Shown here: piece after piece, positions 8,888 through 18,080 of the stretch
How the letters are laid out: every line of letters starts with the position of its first letter
How positions within the stretch are numbered: the stretch's first letter is position 1
Assembly (NCBI RefSeq): GCF_002916655.1
Contig: NZ_PPSM01000047.1
Location: forward strand, 110,165 to 174,164
From: Novosphingobium sp. HII-3
GTDB lineage: Bacteria > Pseudomonadota > Alphaproteobacteria > Sphingomonadales > Sphingomonadaceae
DNA length: 64,000 nt
Direction: 5' to 3'
Position numbers and translations under genes: made by a program
The notes under the pieces: model-generated
The model's input: only the letters and a program-made list of their open reading frames with translations
Database searches by the model: none
Told to the model about the DNA's origin: nothing

Positions 8888-9592
8888 ATGGCCAAGGTCG
8901 AACCTATCGCACGTGGCGCGGGATCCGCCCGCCACGTCGCCATCATCATGGATGGCAACGGGCGCTGGGCGAAGAAGCGGCTGCTTCCGCGCGCCGTGGG
9001 GCACCAGCGCGGCGTGGAAGCCGTACGGCGCGTGGTACGTGGTGCGCGCGAACTCGGCCTCGAGGCCCTGACGCTCTACGCCTTCTCCACGGAGAACTGG
9101 CGGCGGCCCGAGGACGAGATTTCCGATCTGATGGGCCTGATGAAGCGGTTCATCCTGTCCGACATCGACGAGTTTGCCGCTGCCGGCGTGCGTCTCAAGA
9201 TCATTGGCGATTACAAGGCGTTTCAGCCGGACGTGGTCGAACTCGTCGAGGGCGCGATGGCGCGCACGGCTGGCAACAGCGGCACGACGCTGGCCGTCGC
9301 ACTTAACTACGGGTCGCAGGACGAGATCGCCCGGGCGGCCACCAAGGCGGCGGCCAAGGGTGCAATCACCCCCGACACGATCGCCGCCGAACTCGACACC
9401 GCCGACCTTCCGCCGCTTGACCTGCTCATCCGAACGTCAGGTGAAGTGCGCTTGTCCAATTTCCTCCTGTGGCAGGCGGCCTATGCCGAAATGCTGTTCA
9501 CGGATGTTCTCTGGCCGGATTTCACGGCCGACCACCTGCGTGAGGCTCTCGAGGCCTTCACCACTCGCGAGCGGCGCTATGGCGGGCGCTAA
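8888..9592 (+). CDS. uppS: Di-trans,poly-cis undecaprenyl-diphosphate synthase
   Basis: A cis-prenyltransferase that extends farnesyl diphosphate with isopentenyl diphosphate to make the undecaprenyl carrier for cell-wall synthesis. The 234-residue product shows HVAIIMDGNGRWAKKR with catalytic Asp22, GHQRGVEAVRRVV, LYAFSTENWRRP, and LLIRTSGEVRLSNFLLWQ. ATG 8888 follows AGAAGGGAGC; a TTG three bases before it is less likely. Its end overlaps cdsA by 14 bases, and dxr two genes on supplies the isoprenoid precursors. Confidence 0.95.
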   Translation: MAKVEPIARGAGSARHVAIIMDGNGRWAKKRLLPRAVGHQRGVEAVRRVVRGARELGLEALTLYAFSTENWRRPEDEISDLMGLMKRFILSDIDEFAAAGVRLKIIGDYKAFQPDVVELVEGAMARTAGNSGTTLAVALNYGSQDEIARAATKAAAKGAITPDTIAAELDTADLPPLDLLIRTSGEVRLSNFLLWQAAYAEMLFTDVLWPDFTADHLREALEAFTTRERRYGGR

Positions 9593-10355
9593 GCGGCCAA
9601 AGCGCGGCTTGTCCGATCTCGGCGTTAGGACGGCGTCGGCGGTCGTCATGATCGTCGTCGCGGGGGCGGCGCTCTGGCTGGGCGGGGCGGTCTGGACGGC
9701 GTTCGTCTGCGCGATCTCGGTGGGGGTCCTGTGGGAATGGGTGCAGCTTGCCCGCGCCGCCACGCCCGCTCCGGGCGCGCGAGCCGCGTGGAACTTCGCA
9801 GGTATGCTTTACGTCGGCGTCGGCGCGGCAATGCTTCTGTTCCTGCGCAACCCCGTCTTCACGTTGATGCCGGTCGTCACTCTCCTGCTGACAGTCATCG
9901 CCGTGGACGTTGGTGCGTACTTCGCCGGACGCACATTCCGTGGTCCCAAGATCGCGCCTTCCATCAGCCCTTCCAAGACCTGGTCGGGGCTTATGGGCGG
10001 TGTGCTCGGCGCTACGCTGGTGCTCTTCGGGGCAGCGCGCCTCTGGCAGGGTGGCGCGATCTGGCTCCATGCTGAAGGCCCGACGGCCGACGTCCGCGCC
10101 TGCCTTGGAGCGCAGCCGTGCTGGTATCTCACGGCGGATGCCTTGTCCCTTTTTACCACCTGCCTGATGATGGGCGCGCTGGCAGCGGTCACGGCACAGG
10201 CCGGTGACTTCTTCGAAAGCTGGATGAAGCGCCGGGCAGGCGCGAAGGACTCCGGCGCTCTCATTCCAGGCCACGGCGGCTTTTTCGACCGGGTCGACGG
10301 CCTCCTAGCCGTCCTCTTCATGATCGGGCTGCTGATCCTGTTCCAACCGCGATGA
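9579..10355 (+). CDS. cdsA: Phosphatidate cytidylyltransferase (CDP-diglyceride synthase)
   Basis: Activates phosphatidic acid with CTP to CDP-diacylglycerol, the substrate of pssA (2983). It is an integral membrane protein of 258 residues with several hydrophobic helices. The CDS signature is clear near the C-terminus: SWMKRRAGAKDSGALIPGHG followed by GFFDRVD. An earlier motif is IAPSISPSKTW. The start inside the uppS end (14-base overlap) gives the expected N-terminus. It overlaps dxr by four bases. Confidence 0.95.
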   Translation: MAGAKRPKRGLSDLGVRTASAVVMIVVAGAALWLGGAVWTAFVCAISVGVLWEWVQLARAATPAPGARAAWNFAGMLYVGVGAAMLLFLRNPVFTLMPVVTLLLTVIAVDVGAYFAGRTFRGPKIAPSISPSKTWSGLMGGVLGATLVLFGAARLWQGGAIWLHAEGPTADVRACLGAQPCWYLTADALSLFTTCLMMGALAAVTAQAGDFFESWMKRRAGAKDSGALIPGHGGFFDRVDGLLAVLFMIGLLILFQPR

Positions 10356-11512
10356 GGTCCATGCGTTCACTTACCGTCCTTGGTGCGACAGGCTCGATCG
10401 GCGCGTCCACGCTTGACCTGATCCGGCGCAACCGTGACCAGTGGCGGGTGGTCGCGTTGACCGCCCACGCGAACGCCGGCGATCTGGCGAAGCTGGCGTT
10501 GGAGTTCGGAGCCGAACTGGCCGTCGTGGCGGACGAGGCGCATCTTCCCGCCCTTCGGGAGGCGCTGGCCGGATCGGGTGTCGAGGCGGCGGGCGGCCCT
10601 GCCGCGCTGGTGGAAGCGGCAGCGCGCGGTGCCGAGGTGACGGTGGCTGCGATCGTCGGCTGCGCCGGACTGGCGCCCACCATGGCCGCTATCGAGCAGG
10701 GCGGCGTGATCGCGCTAGCGAACAAGGAAGCGCTCGTTTCGGCGGGTGAGGTGATGATGGCGGCCGTTGCCCGCCACGGAGCCACGCTGCTGCCGGTGGA
10801 TTCCGAGCACAACGCAATTTTCCAGTGCCTTGCGGGCAACCGCGCCGAGCATGTCCGCTGGATCACGCTGACAGCCAGCGGCGGACCGTTCCGCGACTGG
10901 AGCCTGGAGCGGCTTCAGGCCGCCACACCTGCCGAAGCGGTCCGCCACCCGAACTGGGACATGGGCGCGAAGATCAGCGTCGATTCGGCGACCATGTTCA
11001 ACAAGGGGCTCGAACTGATCGAGGCCTACCATCTTTTCCCTGTCGGGCTGGACCGGCTGCGCATCATCGTACACCCGCAGTCGGTGGTGCATTCGATGGT
11101 CGAGTATCGCGACGGATCGACGCTGGCGCAGCTGGGGCCTTCCGACATGCGGGTGCCGATCGCGTCCGCGCTGGCCTGGCCCGAGCGCATGGACACGCCC
11201 TGCGCTCCGCTTGACCTTGCAGAGATCGGCGAATTGACCTTTCGCAAGCCGGACGAAGCGCGCTTTCCGGCAACCCGTTTGGCGCGGGAGGCGGCGCAGG
11301 CGGGCGGAGGCATACCGGCGGTGCTGAACGCGGCCAATGAGATTTCCGTTGCGGCCTTCCTTCATGGTCAGATTTCGTTCACGCGTATCGCCGCATACGT
11401 GGAAGACGTGCTAGGTTCGTACGCGCCACCGCCGCCTGCCTCGCTTTCGGATGTTCTGGAAGTCGACGGGGAGGCCCGGGCGAGGGCGCGTACGCTCGTG
11501 ACCAGCACCTGA
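10352..11512 (+). CDS. dxr: 1-deoxy-D-xylulose 5-phosphate reductoisomerase
   Basis: The committed step of the MEP isoprenoid pathway: DXP to MEP with NADPH. The 386-residue product has the N-terminal NADPH motif VLGATGSIGASTLDLI, the conserved ALANKEALVSAG, the metal and substrate site LLPVDSEHNAIFQ, and LTASGGPFRD with HPNWDMGAKISVDSATMFNKG split over the next stretch. ATG 10352 overlaps the cdsA stop (ATGA); a second ATG at 10361 is possible. Confidence 0.96.
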   Translation: MRSMRSLTVLGATGSIGASTLDLIRRNRDQWRVVALTAHANAGDLAKLALEFGAELAVVADEAHLPALREALAGSGVEAAGGPAALVEAAARGAEVTVAAIVGCAGLAPTMAAIEQGGVIALANKEALVSAGEVMMAAVARHGATLLPVDSEHNAIFQCLAGNRAEHVRWITLTASGGPFRDWSLERLQAATPAEAVRHPNWDMGAKISVDSATMFNKGLELIEAYHLFPVGLDRLRIIVHPQSVVHSMVEYRDGSTLAQLGPSDMRVPIASALAWPERMDTPCAPLDLAEIGELTFRKPDEARFPATRLAREAAQAGGGIPAVLNAANEISVAAFLHGQISFTRIAAYVEDVLGSYAPPPPASLSDVLEVDGEARARARTLVTST

Positions 11513-11525
11513 AAAGAGGCCAAGC

Positions 11526-12905
11526 TTGACCGGTTCACCAGGACTTTTGACGACGATCTTCGCCTTCCTCCTGGTGCTTGGGCCGCTGGTCCTCATCCAT
11601 GAGCTCGGTCACTATCTGGTCGGACGTCTGTTCGGCGTGAAGGCAGACGCCTTTTCTATCGGCTTCGGCAAGGAACTTGCCGGCTGGACCGACCGGCGCG
11701 GAACGCGCTGGAAGCTCTCGGCCTTGCCGCTCGGTGGCTACGTGCAGTTCGCAGGTGACATGAACCCGGCGAGCGCGGCGGCCGCCGCCGACCCGCGTCT
11801 TACCCCCGCAGAAAGGGCGCAGACCTTCCACAGCAAACCGCTGTGGCAACGTGCCTTGATCGTTCTAGCAGGGCCGATGACAAATCTGCTGCTTTGCGTG
11901 GCCATCTTCGCCGCTTTCTACGGTACGCAGGGCCGGCTCGTGGACGACGCCGAGATCAGCGGCTTCGAGGCAGGATCGGCCGCGCAGAAGGCGGGTATGC
12001 GCATCGGTGATCGGATTGTCGCGATCGACGGTGATGACGTGGACGGTGCCTTCGACGTGGCAGGGCGCGCCGCATATTTTCCCGGAAAGACGCTTTTGGT
12101 GGCCGTCGAGCGCGAGGGGCGCACCGTGGTGGTGCCCGTCACGCTCGCCGAACGGGTGCTGACCGACCAGTTCGGCAACACGGCGCGGATAGGCGATCTG
12201 GGCGTCCGGATGATGCCGCCGGTCGTGGGCGGCTTCTACGGCGATTCGCCCGCGGAAGCCGCAGGGTTGAAGCTGGGTGATCGCATCGTGTCGGTGAACG
12301 GCGTCGCCGTCTCCGGATTCGAGGAGATCCCCGAGCTGATCCGCCCGAACGCCGGTCGCTCGGTCGACCTCACCGTGCGGCGGGACGGTGCCTTGCTGAC
12401 GCTGCCCGTCAAGGTCGCGGAGGCTACCCTCACGGACGCGACCGGGAAGCCCCGGAAGGTGGGGCAGATCGGCGTCCGCGCGGGTCGTCTGGAACAGGTG
12501 GGTCCCTTGCGCGCCGTCGGTCTCGGCTTCTCTCAGAGCTTTCGTGTGATGGGAGACATGGTGACCGGCATCATGCAGATATTCACCGGCGACCGATCAG
12601 TTCGCGAACTGGGCGGCCCAGTGAAGATCGCGCAGTATTCGGGGCAGCAGTTCACGCTGGGATGGGAGGCGTTCGTATCCTTCGCCGCTCTCATCTCGAT
12701 TAACTTGGCATTCATCAATCTCCTGCCAATTCCGGGCCTCGACGGCGGGCATTTGGCTTTCTACGCCGCTGAAATGGTTCGCCGCAGACCTCTTGGCGCG
12801 CGCAGTCAGGAATGGGCGATCCGGACGGGGGTGGCATTGGTGCTGGCGCTGATGGTCTTCGTCACCGTGAATGATCTGGCTTCTCTCCCTATTTTCGGGG
12901 GATAG
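11526..12905 (+). CDS. rseP: RIP metalloprotease RseP (site-2 protease)
   Basis: A 459-residue inner-membrane zinc protease for regulated intramembrane proteolysis, for example of anti-sigma factors in envelope stress. The first helix carries the HExxH motif (LIHELGHYLVGRLFGVK). Two PDZ domains follow, with GDRIVAIDGDDVDG in the first and GDRIVSVNGVAVSG in the second. The C-terminal membrane part has the second motif, NLLPIPGLDGGH. The start is TTG at 11526 after AAAAGAGGCC. Placement before bamA is typical. Confidence 0.95.
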   Translation: MTGSPGLLTTIFAFLLVLGPLVLIHELGHYLVGRLFGVKADAFSIGFGKELAGWTDRRGTRWKLSALPLGGYVQFAGDMNPASAAAAADPRLTPAERAQTFHSKPLWQRALIVLAGPMTNLLLCVAIFAAFYGTQGRLVDDAEISGFEAGSAAQKAGMRIGDRIVAIDGDDVDGAFDVAGRAAYFPGKTLLVAVEREGRTVVVPVTLAERVLTDQFGNTARIGDLGVRMMPPVVGGFYGDSPAEAAGLKLGDRIVSVNGVAVSGFEEIPELIRPNAGRSVDLTVRRDGALLTLPVKVAEATLTDATGKPRKVGQIGVRAGRLEQVGPLRAVGLGFSQSFRVMGDMVTGIMQIFTGDRSVRELGGPVKIAQYSGQQFTLGWEAFVSFAALISINLAFINLLPIPGLDGGHLAFYAAEMVRRRPLGARSQEWAIRTGVALVLALMVFVTVNDLASLPIFGG

Positions 12906-13077
12906 CGGAGGGGAATCACTACCGATCACATGTTGCCGGGCTTTGTCTGCTTGATTGGACCGGCTCCATCGGGCAGATGGCTGCGGTTGCTTGCGGGGTC
13001 TGGTGCCTCCCTGTCGGTGGTCTGTTTTTCATCGCGAAAGCGAATACGGGATTTTTCGTAGAATGATGGGACGGGAA

Positions 13078-15717
13078 ATGGTTCGCAGCACTCGCCTGCG
13101 CCGGGCTTCGCAAGTCGCGGCGGTACTGCTCGCAACCACTATCCTCGCGGGCGCTCCCGCAGAGGCGATGGCTCAGGCGGCGGCTCCGGCTGCCGCGGCA
13201 CCGGCGGTTGCGCCGACTCCCGAAGGGGAACCGATCCAAACCATCGTGGTGAAGGGCGCAGAGCGTCTCGAGGCGCAGACCGTGCTTTCGTACATCAAGC
13301 TGCGCGTCGGACAGAACTACACGAAGACCGCAGCCGACCAGGCTCTTAAGGACCTGTACTCGACCGAGTTGTTCAAGGATGCACAGGTCGCGTTCGATGC
13401 CGGTGTGGTGACTATCACGGTTCAGGAAAACCCGGTCGTCAACCGGATCATCCTCGAAGGCAATAAGCGGATCAAGGACGACAAGATCCTTCCGGAGATC
13501 AAGGTCGCACCGCGGCAGATCTTCACCCGCTCCAAGATCCGTGCAGACGTTGCCCGCATCATCGAGCTGTACAAGCGCCAGGGCCGGTACGCCGCGACCG
13601 TCGAGCCCAAGATGGTGGCGCTCGACCAGAACCGCGTCGATATCGTGTTCGAGATCACCGAGGGCGACAAGTCCAAGGTTCGCCAGATCAACATCATCGG
13701 CAATGACCAGTTCTCGGATGGAGAACTGCGCGGCCAGATGGTGACGAAGCAGGCGCGATTCACCCGGCTGCTCAGCTCCGGCACGAGCTACGATCCGGAT
13801 CGCATGGCGTTCGACCAGCAGAAGCTGCGACAGTTCTATCTGACGCAGGGCTATGCGGACTTCCGCGTGGTTTCGGCAGTGGCGGAACTGACGCCCGACA
13901 AGAAGGACTTCATCATCACTTACGTGGTGGAGGAAGGCCAGCGCTACAAGTTCGGTGACGTGAAGGTCGAAAGTCAGCTGCGCGACTTCGACGGTGAGAA
14001 GATGGCCGCCAACCTGCCCATGAAAGCGGGCGACTGGTACAACGCCAAGCTGGTCGAAGACACGATCGAAAGCCTGAACGAAACGGCCGGCGCGTTCGGC
14101 TATGCCTTCGCGGATGTCCGTCCGCAGTACGATCGCGACAAGGAGAACCTCACCATGGGGTTGACCTTCGTGATCCAGGAGGCCCCGCGCGTCTACGTCG
14201 AGCGGATCGAGATCAACGGCAACACGCTGACCCAGGACAAGGTCATCCGCCGCGAGTTCCGCCTTGCTGAGGGTGACGCCTTCAACTCGCTGCAGGTGCG
14301 CCGTTCGACGAACCGCATCAAGTCGCTCGGCTACTTCCAGGAGAAATTCGAGGTCGAGCAGAAGCCCGGAAGCGCCGACGATCGCATCGTCCTCGAAGCG
14401 AACGTGGAGGAACGCCCGACCGGCGAACTCCAGCTTTCCGCCGGTTTTTCCAGCCTCGAAAGCTTCATTTTCCAGGCGTCCATCCGGCAGCGCAACTTCC
14501 GCGGCCGCGGGCAGACGGTCGGCCTGTCCGGCAGTATTTCGCGCTATTCGAAAAGCGTTGAGGCCAGCTTCGTCGAGCCGTACCTGTTCGACAAGAACAT
14601 TTCGCTTGGCGTGAACGTCTACCGCCGCGACTTCAACAGCTTCCAGTACCTGAATTCCAACCGCAACACGACGTACGAGCAGTCCACCACCGGCTTCGCG
14701 GTGCGTGCGGGCGTACCGCTGACCGAGTACCTGACGGCGGTGGGCAGCTACACGCTGAACTACGACGACGTGAGCCTGGATAAGGACACGTATTACTCGT
14801 ATCGTCAGAACCCGGACGTCTACCAGTGCGACCCGCTGTTTGCCGGGCGATACCTCTGCGACGCGATCGGCAAGCGCCTGAGCTCGATCCTGGGCATGTC
14901 GCTGATCTATGACACTCTCGATAACCGCGTGCGACCGACGCGGGGCCAGACGATGTCGGTCAACGTCGATTTCGCCGGTCTGGGCGGCGACGTGAAATAT
15001 GCCCGCATCCGCGGCAACGCGTCAAAGTTCTTCAACCTGGGCAAAGGCTTCATCTTCTCTCTTTCGGCTGAAGGTGGCGCCATCAAGGGGCTCTCGGGCC
15101 AGGATATTCGCCTGACGGACCGCTTCTACCTCGGTGAACCGCAGATCCGCGGCTTCGCCATTCGTGGCGTCGGTCCGCGCGTGTTGCGCAAGTTCCTCGT
15201 CGACACCGACGGCGACGGCGTGCGGGATTCGCCGTCGACCAAGCGCAGCGAATGGTCGGACGATGCTCTTGGCGGCCGGTACTACTACATGGGCCGTGCG
15301 GAGCTCGAGATCCCGCTGGGCTCCGGCGCTCGTGAAATGGGCCTTCGCCCGTCGATCTTCGCCGACGTCGGCGCTGTGTGGAGCGTCAAGCGTCCTGAAC
15401 TGACGCAGTGCGACCCCGGCTGTACGCCGACGTACTACCCGAACAACGCCGACGGCACGCCGAACCAAAGCGGGACGCCGGTCACGACTCCGACCGACCC
15501 GACGACTAACGCCCCGCTGACGCCGACCGGTGGCTACGCCTACCAGTTCGTCGAAGAGTTCGTGGGCGACACCGTCAAGCCGCGCGTGGCGGTGGGCATC
15601 GGTGTAAACTGGAACTCGCCGTTTGGTCCGTTCCGAATCGACTTCTCGCGCGTCCTCCTCAAGCAGGAGGGCGACGATCCCAAGGCCTTCACATTCAACG
15701 TGGGAACCCAGTTCTGA
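13078..15717 (+). CDS. bamA: Outer membrane protein assembly factor BamA
   Basis: An Omp85-family protein that inserts beta-barrels into the outer membrane. A signal peptide ending near AEAMAQ is followed by an Ala/Pro linker and five POTRA domains (GEPIQTIVVKGAERLEAQTVL onward). The C-terminal 16-strand barrel ends in FTFNVGTQF with a terminal aromatic residue. The surface-loop motif is DRFYLGEPQIRGFA. ATG 13078 has GGGACGGGAA before it; ATGs at 13063 and 13066 are alternatives. Late in the barrel a Cys-containing Pro/Thr-rich insertion (about 15400-15540) makes the protein longer than usual. Confidence 0.95.
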   Translation: MVRSTRLRRASQVAAVLLATTILAGAPAEAMAQAAAPAAAAPAVAPTPEGEPIQTIVVKGAERLEAQTVLSYIKLRVGQNYTKTAADQALKDLYSTELFKDAQVAFDAGVVTITVQENPVVNRIILEGNKRIKDDKILPEIKVAPRQIFTRSKIRADVARIIELYKRQGRYAATVEPKMVALDQNRVDIVFEITEGDKSKVRQINIIGNDQFSDGELRGQMVTKQARFTRLLSSGTSYDPDRMAFDQQKLRQFYLTQGYADFRVVSAVAELTPDKKDFIITYVVEEGQRYKFGDVKVESQLRDFDGEKMAANLPMKAGDWYNAKLVEDTIESLNETAGAFGYAFADVRPQYDRDKENLTMGLTFVIQEAPRVYVERIEINGNTLTQDKVIRREFRLAEGDAFNSLQVRRSTNRIKSLGYFQEKFEVEQKPGSADDRIVLEANVEERPTGELQLSAGFSSLESFIFQASIRQRNFRGRGQTVGLSGSISRYSKSVEASFVEPYLFDKNISLGVNVYRRDFNSFQYLNSNRNTTYEQSTTGFAVRAGVPLTEYLTAVGSYTLNYDDVSLDKDTYYSYRQNPDVYQCDPLFAGRYLCDAIGKRLSSILGMSLIYDTLDNRVRPTRGQTMSVNVDFAGLGGDVKYARIRGNASKFFNLGKGFIFSLSAEGGAIKGLSGQDIRLTDRFYLGEPQIRGFAIRGVGPRVLRKFLVDTDGDGVRDSPSTKRSEWSDDALGGRYYYMGRAELEIPLGSGAREMGLRPSIFADVGAVWSVKRPELTQCDPGCTPTYYPNNADGTPNQSGTPVTTPTDPTTNAPLTPTGGYAYQFVEEFVGDTVKPRVAVGIGVNWNSPFGPFRIDFSRVLLKQEGDDPKAFTFNVGTQF

Positions 15718-16430
15718 TGACTACCAAGACCAAGATCGTCGCGTTGGCCGCCGGCCTCGCGCTTACCGCCGTCGCCGCTCAACCCGCGTTCGCGCAGAAG
15801 AAGGGCGCCACCGCTGCCACCGGCACGATCGTGCAGGGCCTGGGCGTTGCCAGCTTCGACGCAGTCATCGCCAATTCGAACGCCTTCAAGACGGCCGAGC
15901 AGCAGCGTCAGACCACGTTCAAGGCCCAGTTCGATCAGGCGCGCACCCGCCAGGATGCGCTTAACGCCCAGATCAAGCCGCTGATCGACAAGTTCAACGC
16001 CGATCGCCAGGGTGGCAAGGCCAGCCAGACCGCTCTCGAGCAGCAGGCCGCCTCGATCCAGCAGATCCAGGAGAACGGCAAGGTCGAACTGCAGCGCATC
16101 CTGCAGCCGGTCGGCATGTCGCAGGCCTATGTGAACGAGCAGATCGAAGAGAAGCTCGACGGCGCGGTCAAGGCCGCCATGACCAAGAAGGGGGTCTCGA
16201 TCCTTCTGTCGCCGGACGCGATCCTTGCCGTCAACGGCGGTGCCTACAACCTCAATCAGGACATCCTGAACGAGCTGAACACCGCACTGCCTTCCGCGCA
16301 GCTGGTGCCGCCGGCCGGTTGGGAACCGCGTCAGATCCGCGAACAGCGTGCTCAGGCTGCGGCGGCTCAGGGGCAGGCCGCTCCCGCCGCTCCGGCTTCC
16401 AACCCGGCTCCGCAGCCTTCGGGCCGCTGA
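15717..16430 (+). CDS. OmpH/Skp-family periplasmic chaperone
   Basis: A 237-residue relative of Skp, the trimeric jellyfish chaperone that carries unfolded outer-membrane proteins to BamA. It has a signal peptide ending at QPAFAQ, the short head segment [17 protein letters not shown], and a long coiled-coil section rich in Gln and Ala (about residues 60-130). The Ala/Pro/Gln-rich tail is disordered and sphingomonad-like. Its ATG overlaps the bamA stop by one base (TGATG), so the two are coupled. Confidence 0.88.
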   Translation: MTTKTKIVALAAGLALTAVAAQPAFAQKKGATAATGTIVQGLGVASFDAVIANSNAFKTAEQQRQTTFKAQFDQARTRQDALNAQIKPLIDKFNADRQGGKASQTALEQQAASIQQIQENGKVELQRILQPVGMSQAYVNEQIEEKLDGAVKAAMTKKGVSILLSPDAILAVNGGAYNLNQDILNELNTALPSAQLVPPAGWEPRQIREQRAQAAAAQGQAAPAAPASNPAPQPSGR

Positions 16431-16447
16431 TCGGACGGACATCGCGC

Positions 16448-16900
16448 ATGAGTGACGCTACCACGCCGGTCTACGATACGGCCAAGATCCTGTCGGCCCT
16501 TCCGCACCGCTACCCGATGCTGCTCGTGGACCGCGTGGTCTCGATCTCCGAGGAGGAGATCGAGGCCGTCAAGGCGGTGAGCTTCAACGAGGATTTCTTC
16601 CAGGGGCATTTCCCCGGGCGTCCGATCATGCCGGGTGTCCTGCAGATCGAAGCGCTGGCACAAGCGGCCGGCATCCTCGCAATCGAGAGCCTCGGCCTCG
16701 CCGGAACGGGCAAGCTGGTGTACTTCATGGCGATTGAAGACGCGAAGTTCCGGGCTCCCGTCACCCCGGGGCACCTGCTCACGCTGCGCACCGGCTTCGT
16801 CCAGAAGCGCTCGCGCGTCTGCAGGTTCTGGGGCAAGGCCTCCATTGACGACAAGGTGACCTGCGAGGTCAACTTCACCGCGATGATCGCCGACAGCTGA
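16448..16900 (+). CDS. fabZ: 3-hydroxyacyl-[acyl-carrier-protein] dehydratase FabZ
   Basis: A hotdog-fold dehydratase of type II fatty acid synthesis. The 150-residue product has the active-site segment [20 protein letters not shown], with His54 and Glu68 as catalytic residues, and [13 protein letters not shown] at the N-terminus. It lies 17 bases after the skp-like gene. In many Gram-negatives lpxD and lpxA flank fabZ here; both are absent. Confidence 0.96.
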   Translation: MSDATTPVYDTAKILSALPHRYPMLLVDRVVSISEEEIEAVKAVSFNEDFFQGHFPGRPIMPGVLQIEALAQAAGILAIESLGLAGTGKLVYFMAIEDAKFRAPVTPGHLLTLRTGFVQKRSRVCRFWGKASIDDKVTCEVNFTAMIADS

Positions 16901-17013
16901 CGAGGGCGGCGGGCAGGGTCCGACTGCTCTTGCTTCCCGGCGCCTTTCGCAGTAAGGGCGCCGCTTTCCAAGCCAGGCCGGTCGGAACCGGCCACATGCG
17001 AAAGAGACATACC

Positions 17014-17241
17014 ATGAAGGCCGATACGCATCCCGACTATCACATGATCACGGTGCAGATGACCGACGGCACCACGTTCCAGACCCGCTCGACCTGGGGC
17101 TCGGAAGGTGACACGCTGGTTCTGGACATCGACCCGACGTCGCACCCGGCCTGGACCGGCGGCACGAAGCAGCTTCAGGAAGGTGGCCGCGTCGCGCAGT
17201 TCAACAAGCGTTTCGGCGGTCTCTCGCTCAAGAAGAACTGA
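17014..17241 (+). CDS. rpmE: 50S ribosomal protein L31
   Basis: bL31 (75 residues). It starts [19 protein letters not shown] and contains [10 protein letters not shown] and the C-terminal [12 protein letters not shown]. The zinc-binding CxxC pair of some L31 proteins is absent, so this is a cysteine-free form. ATG 17014 fits the family; the upstream Mets at 16930 and 16996 do not. It is monocistronic, ended by a strong terminator. Confidence 0.95.
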   Translation: MKADTHPDYHMITVQMTDGTTFQTRSTWGSEGDTLVLDIDPTSHPAWTGGTKQLQEGGRVAQFNKRFGGLSLKKN

Positions 17242-17275
17242 TTTCGGCTTCGCCGCCGAATCACTTTATTCAAGG

Positions 17276-17303
17276 AAGGCGGTCCTGCGGGGCCGCCTTT
17301 TTT
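17276..17303 (+). terminator. Terminator after rpmE
   Basis: AAGGCGG (17276-17282) pairs with CCGCCTT (17293-17299), with a GG/CC extension and a run of six T (17298-17303). It lies 35 bases after the rpmE stop. Confidence 0.8.
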
Positions 17304-17405
17304 GTTGCCTGCGGAACTTTCATCCTCTGATACACTTGGCAGAGCGATGTCCGGTCGGATCGCATGCGTCGGCCGGGGGCAAAGCCTGAACAACGGAGAG
17401 ACTAC

Positions 17406-17978
17406 ATGAAACGACCGATGCAGATCCTTATGGCTTCAGCCATCACCGCGCTGGCGCTTGGCGGAGCGGCTTATGCGGCGGACGAACACGCGGGGCACAT
17501 GGCGAAGGGCGCTTCGGCAGCGCCGATGGTTCATGCCGATGTGATCGGGCAGGACGGCAAGAAGATCGGCATGGTCATGCTCCATGAGACTCCTGCCGGC
17601 GTTCTCGTGAAAGCCGATGTGCGCGGAATTCCGGCCGGTGAGCACGGGTTCCATTTCCATCAGAAGGGGTCGTGCGACACGGCAACCAAGTTTGAGAGTG
17701 CAGGGGGGCACTTCACGGGCGGCGACCGTCAGCATGGCTACATGGTTGCCTCCGGCCCGCACGGCGGCGACATGCCCAACCAGTTCGTGGGCGCGGATGG
17801 CGTTCTGAAGGCGCAGGTGATGAACACCGGCGTCACGCTTTCGGCTGGCCCGCGATCGCTGCTCGACGCCGACGGCTCCGCGCTGATGATCCACGCCGGT
17901 GCGGACGACTACACCTCGCAGCCTTCAGGCAACGCCGGCGGCCGGATCGCCTGCGCGGTGATCAAGGCCGCCAAGTAA
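17406..17978 (+). CDS. sodC: Periplasmic Cu/Zn superoxide dismutase
   Basis: Converts superoxide to peroxide and oxygen in the periplasm. The 190-residue product has a signal peptide cut near AAYAA-DEH. Metal ligands are seen in GFHFHQKGSCD (His83, His85), GGHFTGG (His102), HGGDMPNQ (Asp122) and MIHAGADDY (His163). Cys90 and Cys183 (RIACAVI) form the conserved disulfide. The start follows GGAGAGACTAC. Confidence 0.93.
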   Translation: MKRPMQILMASAITALALGGAAYAADEHAGHMAKGASAAPMVHADVIGQDGKKIGMVMLHETPAGVLVKADVRGIPAGEHGFHFHQKGSCDTATKFESAGGHFTGGDRQHGYMVASGPHGGDMPNQFVGADGVLKAQVMNTGVTLSAGPRSLLDADGSALMIHAGADDYTSQPSGNAGGRIACAVIKAAK

Positions 17979-18080
17979 GTCCCGGACGGTCGCCTGGCTC
18001 CACCTCTTGCGAGGTGCGAGCCTGTGCGGCGCGTTACCCCTCCTTTCGCCCGCGCCTCGGGCCAACCCTGTCGCACGATC

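Noticed and set aside
12955..13077. Upstream extension of bamA
   Set aside because: The extra residues precede the signal peptide, lack similarity to BamA, and overlap the rseP-bamA gap; a start near 13063-13078 gives a proper signal sequence.
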